NCBI GenBank assembly: GCA_002221725.1
Contig: NJFT01000232.1
Location: 1 to 62,725 of the forward strand
Direction: 5' to 3'
Length of the DNA: 62,725 bases
Source of the DNA: Scedosporium boydii
Lineage: Eukaryota; Ascomycota; Sordariomycetes; Microascales; Microascaceae
The position numbers were made by a program, and so were the translations under genes. Position 1 is the first letter of the stretch. Each line of letters opens with the position of its first letter. The notes under the pieces were generated by a model that made no database searches, was not told the origin of the DNA, and was given only the letters and a program-made list of their open reading frames with translations. Positions 12,296 to 24,091 of the stretch are shown here, piece by piece.

Positions 12296-13088
12296 AAAAA
12301 AACATGTCCAGTGTATGGTTCAGCTGCAGAGATTGGTAGAATTGAGATGGATGCCACATGGCAAGTGACAACTGCCGCTGCGTGTTCAAGGTACCTGGAA
12401 CCTTTGCAACTGCCGAGCGAAACCAAAAGAAAAAGGCACCCTTGTGTTCTTCTCTTCCCAAGTTTCCCGGGCGGCTTCGGTTCGGGTCAGCCCCGAAAAG
12501 TGACCCACTTTTCCCACGTCTTAGTGCAACAACCCCTTGATCCTTGGATTCGTGATTCCCTCCACATTCCGATGGCCCGGTCAAGACCAGGGATTAGACA
12601 CTGACTTTGGCTGGCCCGCGTGACCTGTCCTCTTACAAGGGTGGAGCTAGGTGAAAGGTCCGAAGGAATCCGTAGTCGCGCCGAAGAAGGGTGCTTTTAA
12701 CCAAAGGTTCTTAGTTCCTTTCTATCTCTCTTGATAAACAAAATGGAGCGGATAACTAAAGCCCGGTGTGCTCGGCTGACACCTCCATTCGGATCATCGC
12801 GGTGCGCGAGAGGGGTGAGAGTCTGCGCCCAACTTCAACTATCTGGCAAGTGTGAACTATTGGAGCTCAATGCGGGGTAGCTCTTCTAATCATAACCATC
12901 GGGGTGTGAAGAGTTTACTTCAGTTTGTGCTCAGAAGTTTTGAAACGACCTAGATGCACTCCCACGAATTGCGAATACCTACAACATCGTTTTATGTAGA
13001 TCCGCACATCTTATTGACACTTGGTTACGACAGTGTGAATTAGAATAAAAGGAGGAAAAAAATTTATTTGTCAATTTGGTTCTTTGAG
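12296..13088. promoter_or_regulatory. Intergenic region and FAD-monooxygenase promoter
   Basis: No gene is seen. The region ends with an AT-rich leader (13020-13088) just before the monooxygenase start codon. The frame continuing from the transposase remnant to 12604 has no family signal. Confidence 0.4.
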
Positions 13089-14423
13089 ATGGCTCACAAC
13101 GACGGCTTTCGCATCATCATTGTGGGAGGCGGTATTGCCGGCCTCTTTACTGTGGGTTTGCGCCTCCCTGCTCTGCCGATGAATGCAGCAGACCTTGCGC
13201 TAAAACCGATAGAAGCTGACTGCGGCACAAAATTGCTCTTCCTCTAGGCTATAGCCCTGCGCGGTCCCAACCGCACCATTACGGTCCTCGAACGATCGCG
13301 CATGCTCCGCGAAACCGGCGCTCTCATCTCCCTCCAACCCAACGCCAGCAAGATCGTCACGCGACTCGGCGTCGACCGCTTCCTCGAGTCCGCCGAGCCC
13401 CAGGCGGACCGGGGCTTCCGTCTTTTCGACATTAAGGGAAACCTAACCACCGAAGTCGCCCTCAAGACGGACCAATTCGGCGCCGATCGCGTCCTGTATC
13501 ACAGACAGGACCTACACACGGGACTGCGAAATGCCGCCGTGAGCCCCAAACTCGCGGGGAAGCCCGTTGAGATTCATACATCGGCGAATGTTGTCTCTGT
13601 GAATGCTGAGGAGGGCAGCGTGACGCTCGAGGGTGGCGAGACTCTGCAGGCCGACTTGCTCATTGGTGCTGACGGCATCAAGTCCGTCGTGCGCGATGCC
13701 GTTCTGGAGGAGCCGCGACACGCCATCCCCACGGGAATCGCGGCCTACCGCCTACTATTCCCCTCGTCACTCCTTGAAAACATCAAGGACATTCCTGACG
13801 GCATCCGCACACTCGAGCCGGCCTACACCACCATGGTCGTCGGCAATGACCGCCGCGTCATCATGGGTCCGGGACGGGGAGGGAAGCTCTTTGGTATTGT
13901 GGCCCTCGTCCCAGACAGCATGAAGGACAACGACGGCGACTCCTGGGTCATGGCGGGATCGCGACAAGAACTCCTCGCCGCCTACGAGGGCTTCCCGTCC
14001 TGGCTCCTCGACATCTTCACCGCCGCACCCGAGTCGGACATCGGCCTCTGGCAACTGCGCGACATCGACCCCCTCCCGACGTGGGTACGAGGGCAAACAA
14101 TTCTCATCGGCGACGCGGCGCACGCCATGTTGCCTACGCAGGGACAAGGCGCGAGCCAGGCCATCGAGGACGCCGAGGCTCTCCAGGCATTCCTGTCGGA
14201 TATTTCGGGAACACCCTCCAAGGAGGAGATCTCGCAGGCACTGGAGAATGTATTCAAAGCGCGGTTCGACCGGGCAAGCTTGATCCAGTCTTACAGCCGA
14301 CAGCAGGCGAAGCCCGGTACGGAGAAGGGTTCGACGCGGGTGACGCTTAATCCTGGACAATTCCTGGCGTACAACTGCAACTACGAGGGCGCAAAGGATT
14401 GGTTATCTCGACAGGAGAAGTAG
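13089..14423 (+). CDS. FAD-dependent monooxygenase, salicylate-hydroxylase-like
   Basis: Two exons (13089-13151 and 13248-14423) give 412 residues, short but normal for class A flavin monooxygenases. The dinucleotide-binding motif IIIVGGGIAGL is in the first exon, the DG motif is in ADLLIGADGIKSVVRD, and the second FAD motif is GDAAHAMLPTQGQGASQAIE. These are the three signatures of para-hydroxybenzoate/salicylate hydroxylase-type enzymes, which insert one oxygen into an aromatic or enolic ring using NAD(P)H and O2. There is no signal peptide or C-terminal membrane anchor, so it is likely cytosolic. The GTGGGT donor of the only intron is weak but gives the expected A-I-A-L-R continuation. The next gene is the Zn2Cys6 regulator. 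Confidence 0.92.
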
Positions 14424-15326
14424 AATGGGAGTTTGTTGGTAGACTTTTTTTTTTAACATTTACAGTGGGATCACCACAACATAAATCCAATGAACGTAAA
14501 ATGAGGAAGAATTACCACTTGTAGACTTTTCCTCTGAACCATGCCAATGAAGAATTGTACAACTGATGTAATGGACTCGGTTGATGAAATAGATCAATGT
14601 GACTTTAGTCATACTTGTTACATGAGATCAACGGGACCTGCTTCGTAAGAGAAGGCCAAATGAAAGAAACTAGTCTCTTCATAGACAAACTCGAGATCGT
14701 GGTGGAACTATCTACCTGGCAAATAAATCTCAAACCCTGGCTAGCCTGTTGAACTGCCCCTCCGCACCTCGGATCATTTAGGTGTTAGTTATTTGGTGGA
14801 GCCCGAGAGTCGGTACATGAGTCCTGCAATCCTCCGTCTCCCATATTACGGACTAGTTTGCGGGCCCCTTTCCTCCACATTTCCCCCACATTTCCCCGCC
14901 TCAAACTTCCCCCGGTTTCTGTCTTCCCCGCCGTTCCCCTCCCCCATCCTCCCCCATGATTGAGTGTGCAGTTGAGTGCACTAGGGGCAGGAGGCTCGGT
15001 AAGCAATATTGTTGTGAGTTTTATTGGCAACTCCCCCTCCCAAATTTCCCCCGTTGCCGACACTCCTCTTTTGACTTTAAATACTTAATCATACCTTCGG
15101 ACCCGGGCCGAAAATTTCGAGACTTTCGAAATTGAGCTTGCTTCTTTTGCTCTTCGTTACAACACATTTACCTCTCTCAGAGTTGACTACTTCGTAATCC
15201 AGCCCCTGTCCCATCTATCGTACGGTTGCTGTGGAGCCTGGAGTCGACCCGCGTCTGTCGGATTGTGCAGCGCATCGATCCACCCGGATCAGAAGTCTCA
15301 CTCGTCTGGAAGGGACACCTTAGCAA
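14424..15326 (+). promoter_or_regulatory. Promoter of the Zn2Cys6 regulator, with CreA-type and CGG/CCG motifs
   Basis: A run of C-rich repeats at 14875-15055 contains CCCCAC at 14884-14889 and CCCCGC at 14894-14899 and 14926-14931. On the other strand these read GTGGGG and GCGGGG, matching the SYGGRG consensus of CreA. Closer to the gene, CGG at 15098-15100 and CCG at 15108-15110 form inverted half-sites seven bases apart, the sort of site that Zn2Cys6 dimers use. They could mark autoregulation. These are motif matches only. Confidence 0.3.
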
Positions 15327-18095
15327 ATGGCCAATAGTGAGGTCAACACGCAGGACAATGTCCAGGCCTCCCCTGCCTACGGGGGAAATCCCCCGAGCCA
15401 ACAGTCTCCCGATCCGAATTCTCCCAATCTCAGCATCTCCTCTACCCAGACGCAATCGACCGGTCAGTCCGGGCCACGGAAGCGCATTCGTCTCAGCCTT
15501 GCCTGCAACCAGTGTCGGCGTCGCAAGGTCCGCTGTGACACGGAGGTTCCCAAGTGCCGCAACTGCTGGCTTCGTGATGATGAATGCGAGACCACTGAAC
15601 CCCGTTATCCCGATGGCGTGACGGGGGTCCGTCGCTGGGCGACCAAGGACGGGCTGCTTCCGGGTCAGAACCCTGAAGCCACCCATAGAAACCATGCTTA
15701 CGTTCCGAAGCATGGCCCAATCCAGCCTGCTGTTCCCAACGCAAATGGGGACCAACAGCAGCCGCAGGCACAACAGTCACAATCACTATCAGAAGCCCCA
15801 GTGCAAGCACAACAGCAGCAACAGCAGCAACGACAGCCACAACAACAGCCACCACTGCCGCATGAACAACGTAATCGGCGGCAATCTCAGTTGGAACCTA
15901 ATCATGTGGTGAACTTACCTAATTCTGGAGCGGACAGTGATGGCTGGGGTTCCCTGTCACACCAGACAGCCGCATCTCCGTCCCTCTCGTCGACAGCAAC
16001 AGCTGTCGTGCTCCCAGTCAACGATGCCAACAGTGCTGTCTCGGACCCGGCGCCATGGACGATGCCGGGGTACCGCCACGGCATACCCGCGGCCGGCACC
16101 GGCGGTGGCTCTGAGGAACGTCTCGAAGAGATGAACCCGGATATGGTACTGAATGCGGACAGTGCAACAGATAGAGTCAAGGTCAGTCCCTACTTTCTGT
16201 TTTCTTTCACTCTCCTCTGCTTTCCTTTGCTCTTTTGTCTTCAATGCTGACATTCGACTATCGTTGTAATTAGTACATGGGCGGTAGCAGTGTGCAATGT
16301 CTTGCCAGCTTCGTCGACTTATACCTTCGGAAGTACGGGCTCAAGACTATATCAACGGGGTTCCGCGGTGGAATGCGGTACGCTGAAGAGTTCCCGCTCC
16401 CTCTCTTCCCCTCCATCGCTCCCCTCCCTAACAAGGAGACTGCGGATATCTACTTCAAAACCTTCTTCTCTTGCGTCTGGCCTCTGGTCCCTGTGGTCGA
16501 CCGGGCGTACCTCGACTCTAGCCTCCAGTACTTCTACACCCTGCAGCAGTCCTCCTTGGACGGACTAAAATCGGCCCTTTCTGCGCCCCATATCCCCCAA
16601 CTCGTCTGTCTCTATTGCATCTTCGCCATTGGTGCCGACGAATCCGCCCCTGAACTCACCGATGAGGGAGAAATCTATCTCCAGTCTGCTTACGGCCTCC
16701 TTGCCCACCTCGTGGCAACCCCGTATCTCAGCAGTGTCCAGGCTCTGGCCCTCTTGTCCGTCGCGCTAAGGTGCCGTCACAAGGACGGGAAGAGCTGGAA
16801 TGTCTTGGCCCAGGCAATCCGCGTTGCCCAGTCTATCGGACTGCACCGCAATATCCGCCATCCCCCCTCAAGTCATCAATCCGTCTACAGTGGCCCGCAT
16901 AAATCCGGCCAACCACTCACCAACTACAGCTACGATGAAGATGGCCTCTTGGGCCTTCATGCTCGGGTATGGTGGTCCTGTTACGCGTTGGAGAAGTTGA
17001 TGGAGCTGGAGACTGGAAGGCCTTCGGCAACCAACGACGAGGAGGTTGACCAGGAGACTCCGCCCGAGAAAATGTCCATCAATACTGACAACCCGTTGGA
17101 CATTTTCGGGATATGGGTTGCTCTCTCCCGCATCAATAGCCAAATTAGCAGGAGGATCTACAAACATAAATTCACGTCGGCACACCAGATGATCACAGAT
17201 ATCCAGTCGCTCGATCGGAGACTTCTTGCCTGGGCAAACGCGCTTCCCGAGACGATGCGGCCTGGTGCCGATGTTTTCGGTCTCGATTTCTCAGGAGGGA
17301 TATCGAACCAACTATCATGTTTCTTGTTGTTCCAATACTACCAAGTACGTTGGACAAGTCTAGTCCCTGTGTGTCCTGGGCTGTTCGGCCGTTCGGGAGA
17401 ACCAATAATAACTAACGTTCCTCCAGGCTCAAATCACTCTCCTCCGCGCTTCTCTCGTCCTACCGATGTCAGCCATGATCGAAGAAGTTCACCGTCAAGG
17501 GCCGCAACCACTTCCTTCTTACATCCGCCTCCTAAAGTCCGAATCTATCTGCACCTCAGCAGCCCGCGCCATGCTGCGCCTAACCCTTGATCTCAGCGAC
17601 CACGGTCTCCAGTCACACCTGTGGTCGGCGACACAACCCTTCCTCGCCATCATCGTCCTGGCCCTCCATGTGCTCAAGAACCCCGGAAAGCTTGCGGTGC
17701 GCGGCGACACGGAGCTGCTCGTCACAGCCGCTGAGTACATCGAGGGCCAATTCCGCAAAACGGGCCAACACTCCAACTTCCTGAAGCTGTTCGAGACGCT
17801 AAGGGAGAGCGTATCGCACGCTGCTGCCGCTAACTCGCGGTCTGGGCCGCGGACGCAGGCAACGAACGGGCAGAGGCCAGCGGCCAAGGAGGATGGCCTA
17901 GTCGGCCAGGATCCGATCAACGGGTCTAGGTTCCGACCCATGGTTGTTGGCAACACCATGCCGATGATTGACGGTGAGAGTATTGGGTCGTTTCTGGACA
18001 ACCAGGCGACGTTTCCAGATTTGGGGTTAGACTATATTAGTACCGATTTTGACGTTTACTTAGATGATATATGGAATTCTATTAAATTTTCATAG
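15327..18095 (+). CDS. Zn2Cys6 (binuclear cluster) transcription factor
   Basis: Three exons (15327-16181, 16274-17344, 17427-18095) give 864 residues. The zinc motif is complete: CNQCRRRKVRC then DTEVPKCRNCWLRDDEC, preceded by a basic PRKRIRL stretch. A glutamine-rich region follows around residues 140-175. The middle homology region (Fungal_trans type) is visible around FKTFFSCVWPLVPVVDRAYL, AIRVAQSIGLHRNI and WWSCYALEKLMELETGRPS. The C-terminus is acidic and aromatic (near DLGLDYISTDFDVYLDDIW), a plausible activation domain. As the only regulator beside the five preceding genes, it is the likely pathway-specific activator. This is inference from position. Confidence 0.92.
15750..15870 (+). 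repeat. Glutamine-rich low-complexity coding tract
   Basis: CAG/CAA-rich codons encode a run of Q with A, P and R inside the Zn2Cys6 regulator. Such tracts change length easily and are common in activation or linker regions of fungal regulators. Confidence 0.75.
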
Positions 18096-18912
18096 ACTTA
18101 TAATCTATTATTAGGAATAGAGTAACTAATAAAGAGGCGACTGTTGACTAAGGTAGACACACATACTACAATTGTGGCCCTAAATGTTCGCCGTTTCCAC
18201 TCTCGAAACGTCCACATCGATTGTCCGTTGACAATCCTTTCATTGTCTTGCCAACCTTGAGTCTTGACAGGGATCACTCCAATACATTTGATGTGGTCCT
18301 AGATCACAGATCAGCCTTATTACAGCGCGCCTAGGGAGCCGAGATAGAACATCTCCTCACAAAGAGCACGTCACGCCGGCGTCGGTACGAGTTGGTCGAG
18401 GGTCTCGAGGCTCCCCAAGACCGCGAAGAATGCAGTAACAACGGATCCGCCTCACTCCATGGCCACAGTACCGTGGAGTTTGAAGACCGACCGAGAGGGC
18501 ACCCGCATGGGATACACAGGCGCCCTCCACACCCCGCCACTGTCTCCCCTGACGGGCTCGCTAAGGGGGTTGTAGAGCGGATTCAACACTCTTTGACTTC
18601 ATTCTTCCCTTCCTTTGTCGCCGAGCCTCATAGGGAGGTATAAGGCCAATGACCCTGATCTTCTCTTTTAAATATAAAGAGGCAGCCGGCCATCGGGCAT
18701 ACGGTAGCCGCCCATCACTTCGTACACGAAGCGGCAGATCTGATCGCTCTCCTCAGCACGTGACTTCAACGGCCACAGAAACCCAACATCAAAGAGACTC
18801 GCTCCCTTCCTCACCTTTGTGGCGCTTCTGATTCCCCACGGCCTCTTCCTAGGTTCTAGCAGGAATACACTACCTATCCTAAAAACAGCCGCCCTCGCGC
18901 TACGAAGGCAAG
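18096..18912. other. Intergenic region with a possible gene relic
   Basis: The first 250 nt are AT-rich 3' sequence of the regulator. On the minus strand, 18668-18925 has an open frame with a protein-like end (LWPLKSRAEESDQICRFVYE...), but it has no identifiable family and no splice partners that I could find. It may be a decayed gene or chance. Confidence 0.25.
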
Positions 18913-19584
18913 ATGAGCCACCCAAGACGAATTAGGCACAGCGAGATACACCAAGTGCCATTCCAGGACCACAATGGCAGCCCCGCCTTAAGCATATCAC
19001 AGGGCTGGCTTGGCAAGCCGCTCCCCCGCCTCTTCGGGTTTGCTGTCTATATTACAGATGTTACTCGAAACTCCTTTAACGCGCTGGAGCTCTTTCAAAC
19101 CCTCCGAGGGCACGAGCTCAGTAGCTATCGCCTCGATATATTCTTCATCTTAAACGCCATAGTTGACGACTGCAAAGCACACTACTTAGCTGAAAAGGCC
19201 GCACGGGGTACTTATGAAGTCCAAGTCGATGCAGTGGAGCGTGGTGAGAAACCAGCTAACGCTGGTTGTATGCCGGGAATGGTCAAGTCCTATCTCCGTA
19301 CACCAACCTATTATCACCATGATGTTCTCTTCGTGGGTGGTAAGGATTGGCGTGCGGATGGCATGTTGTTTGTTGAATTTACACCAGCGAAAGTCCCAGA
19401 GGAATGGAAGGCGTGTGAGGAGGATTTGGAATCATTTACGCCCGAGGCCGCCACCCAACTTCCAATGTTGCACGAACGTTGGGGCTGTATCAAGGCGCAT
19501 GTGGATGATCTATCCCGGTCTTGCGTACCCGAACTTGACATGATTTATGAGAACGCTCTGGAGATGGACTATTTGAGTTGGTAA
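18913..19584 (+). CDS. Hypothetical protein, 223 aa
   Basis: This single-exon open frame starts MSHPRRIRHSEIHQVPFQDH and ends EMDYLSW. It has balanced composition and an internal motif-like stretch (YYHHDVLFVGGKDWRADGML), but I recognise no family, signal peptide or membrane segment. Neighbouring sequence is degraded, so it may be a fragment of a longer gene. Confidence rests on frame length and composition only. Confidence 0.4.
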   Translation: MSHPRRIRHSEIHQVPFQDHNGSPALSISQGWLGKPLPRLFGFAVYITDVTRNSFNALELFQTLRGHELSSYRLDIFFILNAIVDDCKAHYLAEKAARGTYEVQVDAVERGEKPANAGCMPGMVKSYLRTPTYYHHDVLFVGGKDWRADGMLFVEFTPAKVPEEWKACEEDLESFTPEAATQLPMLHERWGCIKAHVDDLSRSCVPELDMIYENALEMDYLSW

Positions 19585-21062
19585 TGTAATGGTGGAGGAC
19601 GTGCCCACGGTGGAATCAGGCATACGCTGCTGGAATCACACGCCCGACGGCTACACTAACGGACCTACGGTGTTCCATCCCAGGCGCTTAAGGCCGTCCG
19701 ATCGTGGGATGATGGCTACAGAGATATGTACAAGAGACTTGGGAGGCGACAACTCATAACCACGTCATTCATGGCCCTCTGCACCTTGGCAACAGGCAAC
19801 TCGCTTGTCTCCGTCCCGGTCCGGCACCCGTCCTGGCCAGGTAAGGCAACGGCCAGAAACGCTAACAGCTAAGATAAATAAAATGACAGTGAAGAATGAA
19901 AGGAAGAGAGAAAAGAATAAAGGCGGATTGGGGTGGTTTAAAACAAACATAAAAAAATATAAAGGAAAAAGAAAAAAAGGTTCTTGATCGCGATGCGGAT
20001 CGAACCCAGATAGTCCCATTGGAGATCCCAGAAGTTCAAGCGATGACGACTACAGACCTCCGCAGGTTCCTTTCTTAGAAATCTTGACCCCAAATTTGGT
20101 AGATAAGGCTTACCTTGTGTTCGAGATTTTAGCTGGGAAGACAGGAAGGCGCGACCCCGGTGACGACACTGCCGAGGCTCCTTCCTCGAGGTAGAAAATG
20201 CCGACTGAAGCGTGAATCGATCTTCTGTGTCTTTGGCCGAATGCCCACAACGCTTTTAGGGGTCTCATCGGCCTTTGCGAAGTAGAAGCCGGAAGATAAC
20301 GAAATGGTTCCAGCGACCAACCTTGCCGAAGCACTCTGCACACCAAGCGCCGGGGAGTTAGTCTCTCATCCCGTTCTTTCGTACCTCCACCAGCGCGTCC
20401 AACGCCATGAACGGCATAGGATTGCAGAACATCTATAACACAGCTTGCCGCCCCTTTACGCCATCAGGAGCGATGCCTCGATATCTCCACGGCCTTGCTC
20501 TCCACTATCGTCCTGGGAGGGAGGTGGAACGCGCGAGTCACGATCAAGACAGTAACGGTAGGTTGTTTATTTGATCCCTTGGAAGGAAGCCTGACTACAA
20601 AGACTCCTTCTCGAACTGCTCTACCCACCCCTGGCTTGTTCTCGCAAGGACGCCGAGACTCTTCAATATGATCACCGTATCCTCTCATATAATCCCGTTA
20701 GGCCCGCCAAGGGTTAACGTGTCGATATGTAAAGTTGAAAAGGCCCTCCTTTCTATCGAAATCAACGTGTTCGCCTCACGTCGATACATATCATCGCGGA
20801 TAAGTTGCAGAGGAGGAAGTTGTAATAAGGTAACAAGAGCCTCGTCGAGTATATCTACTGGCATTTTTTTTAAGGAGGGAGTCCATCTGTGGTGATGCAA
20901 TGGGCGGGACGGAGTGAAAGTTAAGGTGAATGGCCACAGGGTTAAGAAGGCAACCGGTCCCAGATCCAGGTGCCTACTCCTATACTAAGTGTAGGATCCG
21001 GGATAAAAATGATATATGGAATTTGTATATGGTCTATATTAAGGTCTATTTCTAGAGTACCT
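19585..21062. other. Gene-poor stretch without recognisable features
   Basis: Short open frames occur on both strands, for example 20464-20900 minus with the protein-like piece MPVDILDEALVTLLQLPPL, but none forms a coherent gene. The sequence near 19860-19985 is A-rich on the plus strand. It reads like old, degraded genic DNA. Confidence 0.35.
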
Positions 21063-22783
21063 CTATGTCTTAGCGAAGAATGACCTGCTTATTCTCGCCC
21101 TCATAAGCCCTACGAGAGTCGCGGAAGCTAGAGCTACAGACCCAGAATACATAATTGCTGACCTATATGCCTCATATCCGTTATCCGGTCCGCCGTGAGC
21201 ATCGAGTAGGTAACCAGCGATTGGTGCGCCCTAAAAAGAAATTGTCAGAATTGAGAACACATATTGGCTTGGTGTTGAGGTGCACGTCAATTACCATCAA
21301 ATAGCCCGCTCCCCAGCTAGTTACAATCATCCCCATCGCAACGGATACCCTCGCCGAGCCGAAGACGTTCCCAACCACAGTGGGCATAATGGAAAAGAAG
21401 CCGCCGTTAGATAACCCGTTAATGATAGAGAAAGCCAACAGGGGCGCAAACGTGGTGGAAAACGGCCATATCGCAAGCATCGAGAGGGCAGTTATGAGTA
21501 ACGACACGAATAGGGTATTTACCGCACCGATCATGTCGCACATCTGGCCGCAAAGAATCCGGCCAACGGCAGACGAAAAGTTAAAGGCGGCTAATAGTGC
21601 GGCACCGACACGCGAGCTTAGTCCTATCGACTGGCCATAGAGCGGAATGAAGAATGGCGGAACGAGTAGAGGGAACGTTGCGGCTGCTCCGGCGAGGAGG
21701 ATGAGCACAAAGTTGAGATCCTTTAACAGACGCCTGCTTGAAGTTAACGGTGAGGTCACTCCATATATTATTATTCTGTAACGTGTTACTTACCATTCAA
21801 TAAATCCGGACGGGCGGACAGGATATCGCTCCTTCACTAACCATGCGGCTGGGAGTCCTGTCACTATCGTCGTAAGGCCGAGTACGCGGTAGGTCCAATC
21901 GAGCCCAACCTTCTCAATCAACGCATTCAATGCGACACTTATCACTGCCCCTCCAAACCCGCCGCCTGCAACAACGATGCCGTTGGCTAATCCTCGCTTG
22001 CGATGGAAGTACTGGGGTGGTGCTGTCGCTTGAGTCTGAGGGGAAAGGGGAGAATTATATCCTCAGCTTCTCATGCTTTCAGTGCTACGACAGATTGACG
22101 GCCAAGGCTTACCATTGTACAGAGACTATTATGTTACAATGTCAGCTTGACCTCCAGATTTCAGGACTTGAGTTACTTAAATACGTTACCTCTTTCCAAT
22201 ACCGAGGATCAGACCCGCTGTGAAAAACAGGCCTATGACGTTCCTCACAATGAAGGAACAGGCGATTTCTGAGATACCCAAAATCGAAATGCCGAGCAGG
22301 GCAGACCAGCGAACTCCTACCCATCTAATGACACGGGCATTAGCCAAAGCCATAGCGGAGACCATAGCCGCAGACAATGATCCCACGAAAGAGAGTGTCG
22401 AAGCTGGTGATATGTTTTCGCGGATCAAAGCGACCTGGATGACACCCCAGCTATAGCTTGTGCCGACATTCTATACCACGAGTAGCAAAGTCAGCCTGAA
22501 GCCACAATTCCCGACACTCGCGGGTTGAGAGACTGGCTTGATGCGTCCCTGCGAGCAGTGACCTGCCACATACCCACCAGGCCACCACTGTCAGTCCAGC
22601 CACAACTACCCATCCATAGCCACCCTCTGGCACGGCGGTGTCTTCTGCGCGTGAAGCCTCTAGAACCGAGTCAACATCCGAAGCTGGTGCCTGGTCGTGG
22701 GTCTCATTAGAGTCGTGGGCAGGAGCATTATTGTGTGGTGATTTCAACTCTGTCCCTTCCATCGTAGTTGTTTGAGGGCCCAT
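21063..22783 (-). CDS. MFS transporter, monocarboxylate-porter (MCT)-like
   Basis: Six exons on the minus strand (22783-22574, 22470-22190, 22125-22113, 22035-21794, 21733-21295, 21230-21063) give a complete 450-residue protein. The signature PEGGYGWVVVAG at the first transmembrane segment is diagnostic for fungal MCT-like porters. Later segments show ENISPASTLSFVGSL, QYFHRKRGLANGIV and FNFSSAVGRILCGQMCD, and the last exon closes with a normal transmembrane end. Members move monocarboxylates or similar small acids, often with protons, across the plasma membrane; many are orphan porters. Exon 3 is only 13 nt but is needed to keep frame and supplies S-L-C-T-M. The gene stands alone in a degraded neighbourhood, with no adjacent enzyme gene suggesting its substrate. 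Confidence 0.88.
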
Positions 22784-24091
22784 GTCGACGCCTGGGTAAA
22801 AGGGAAGAGGAACGAGCGAGAATCATGCCGCTCGCGCTTTCCTCGCGGGCTTGAAGGATCTTTCGCTTTTTCAATTAAAATCGAATTATCAAGAAGAGGC
22901 GTTTTGCTCGTGGGAATGTAGACAGATGGCTACAAAAGCCGCTTGTAAAGACGTATGATATTAAGCTTGAAGCTACACCGCTATGGGGAGAATGTACGAG
23001 TTGAGCTTACTGCATTAGTCTGACTTATAAACGCCGGTGCAAGGACTTGTCAAAGAAAGGGCGCGGGTCTGCTCCGGGCCGATCACTCCGAGATGAAGCA
23101 AAAATGGTGCTCTAACGCAGCCGATATCTCCCGGACTTGAAGATTGTGTACGTCATCCGTTAAAGTTGGTATAGTATGTCCTCACAGAGAACAATGTACG
23201 CGTGTCGGCCATATCCAAATTTCATTCCAGGATACGGTCGATATGGTAAGTACGGTAGCTACCCTATATCACTTCCTTCTCGGCTTGTTGGCTTTCCTCC
23301 GTGTCATAAGTCCATGACCAAACAGGCCGGAATTGAGATCGGGTGCCCATCGGAACGAATGCGCAGTCGGCCAATGCCAGGCTTCAATGTTGGAAGGATC
23401 GGCCCGAGGCAAGACGTCCTGGCCCTTGATCTTACCCTCCCTCGACTGTTGACGATGGGTCCTTTGTCGTAGAGTCGTGATGTGATCACGGAGACTTTGC
23501 AGGCAATTCGATGGCAAGTACGGTGGAGGCAGTTGAGAGTAGCGCTTGCGGCATCCACCCCGGCCACCGCTTTCAACCAAGCCGGACGGGTTGTGGAGAT
23601 AGCATCATTCGAAGAGAGCTAAAGCCGAAATGCCGAAGCTAGAAGTGATAATGCATCTCAAGCCATATATGCGATACTCAGAAGGCGCAGCTATCTCTGA
23701 CTCCCTGGTGTTCCGCCGGTGGCCACGTGCAAAGCAGTTAATACTATCCGGGAGGAGGGACTAGGCTCGTGAGCTGAACTCCGTAAATCTTGCTTGCCGC
23801 CTCTTGCGTCATAATGGATAACTGACTGATGATATCTGAGAATCCCTCTCGGCATTTCCATCTTGATCTCCCTCTTAGTTCTTCCTTCTCTTAGCTGGGG
23901 CGGACACAGCGACTTGGGCTGCGTAGCTTCCTTGTTTTCTGGGTTCCAGTCCACTCAATCTGCCTCACGACTTTGGAAAATATCCTACCCTAACAGGAAG
24001 AGAATGGGTAACTATCTCCCAGAGGGCTGGCTGTTAGGGACATTCTAATACAGAACCACGCCGGTGACTATCTAAACTGAATCATCACCGA
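22784..24091. other. Intergenic region upstream of the MCT-like gene
   Basis: Nothing recognisable. The segment 22860-23040 probably includes the promoter of the MCT-like gene. Short frames at 23176-23580 are overlapping on both strands and unsupported. Confidence 0.35.

Noticed and set aside
402..18095. A conventional secondary-metabolite cluster
   Set aside because: No polyketide synthase, NRPS, terpene cyclase, DMATS or RiPP precursor was found in the stretch, so it is described as a backbone-free metabolic cluster.
19980..20060. tRNA-like T-loop word on the minus strand (GGGTTCGATCC)
   Set aside because: No matching 5' acceptor strand, D-arm or anticodon stem could be folded around it.
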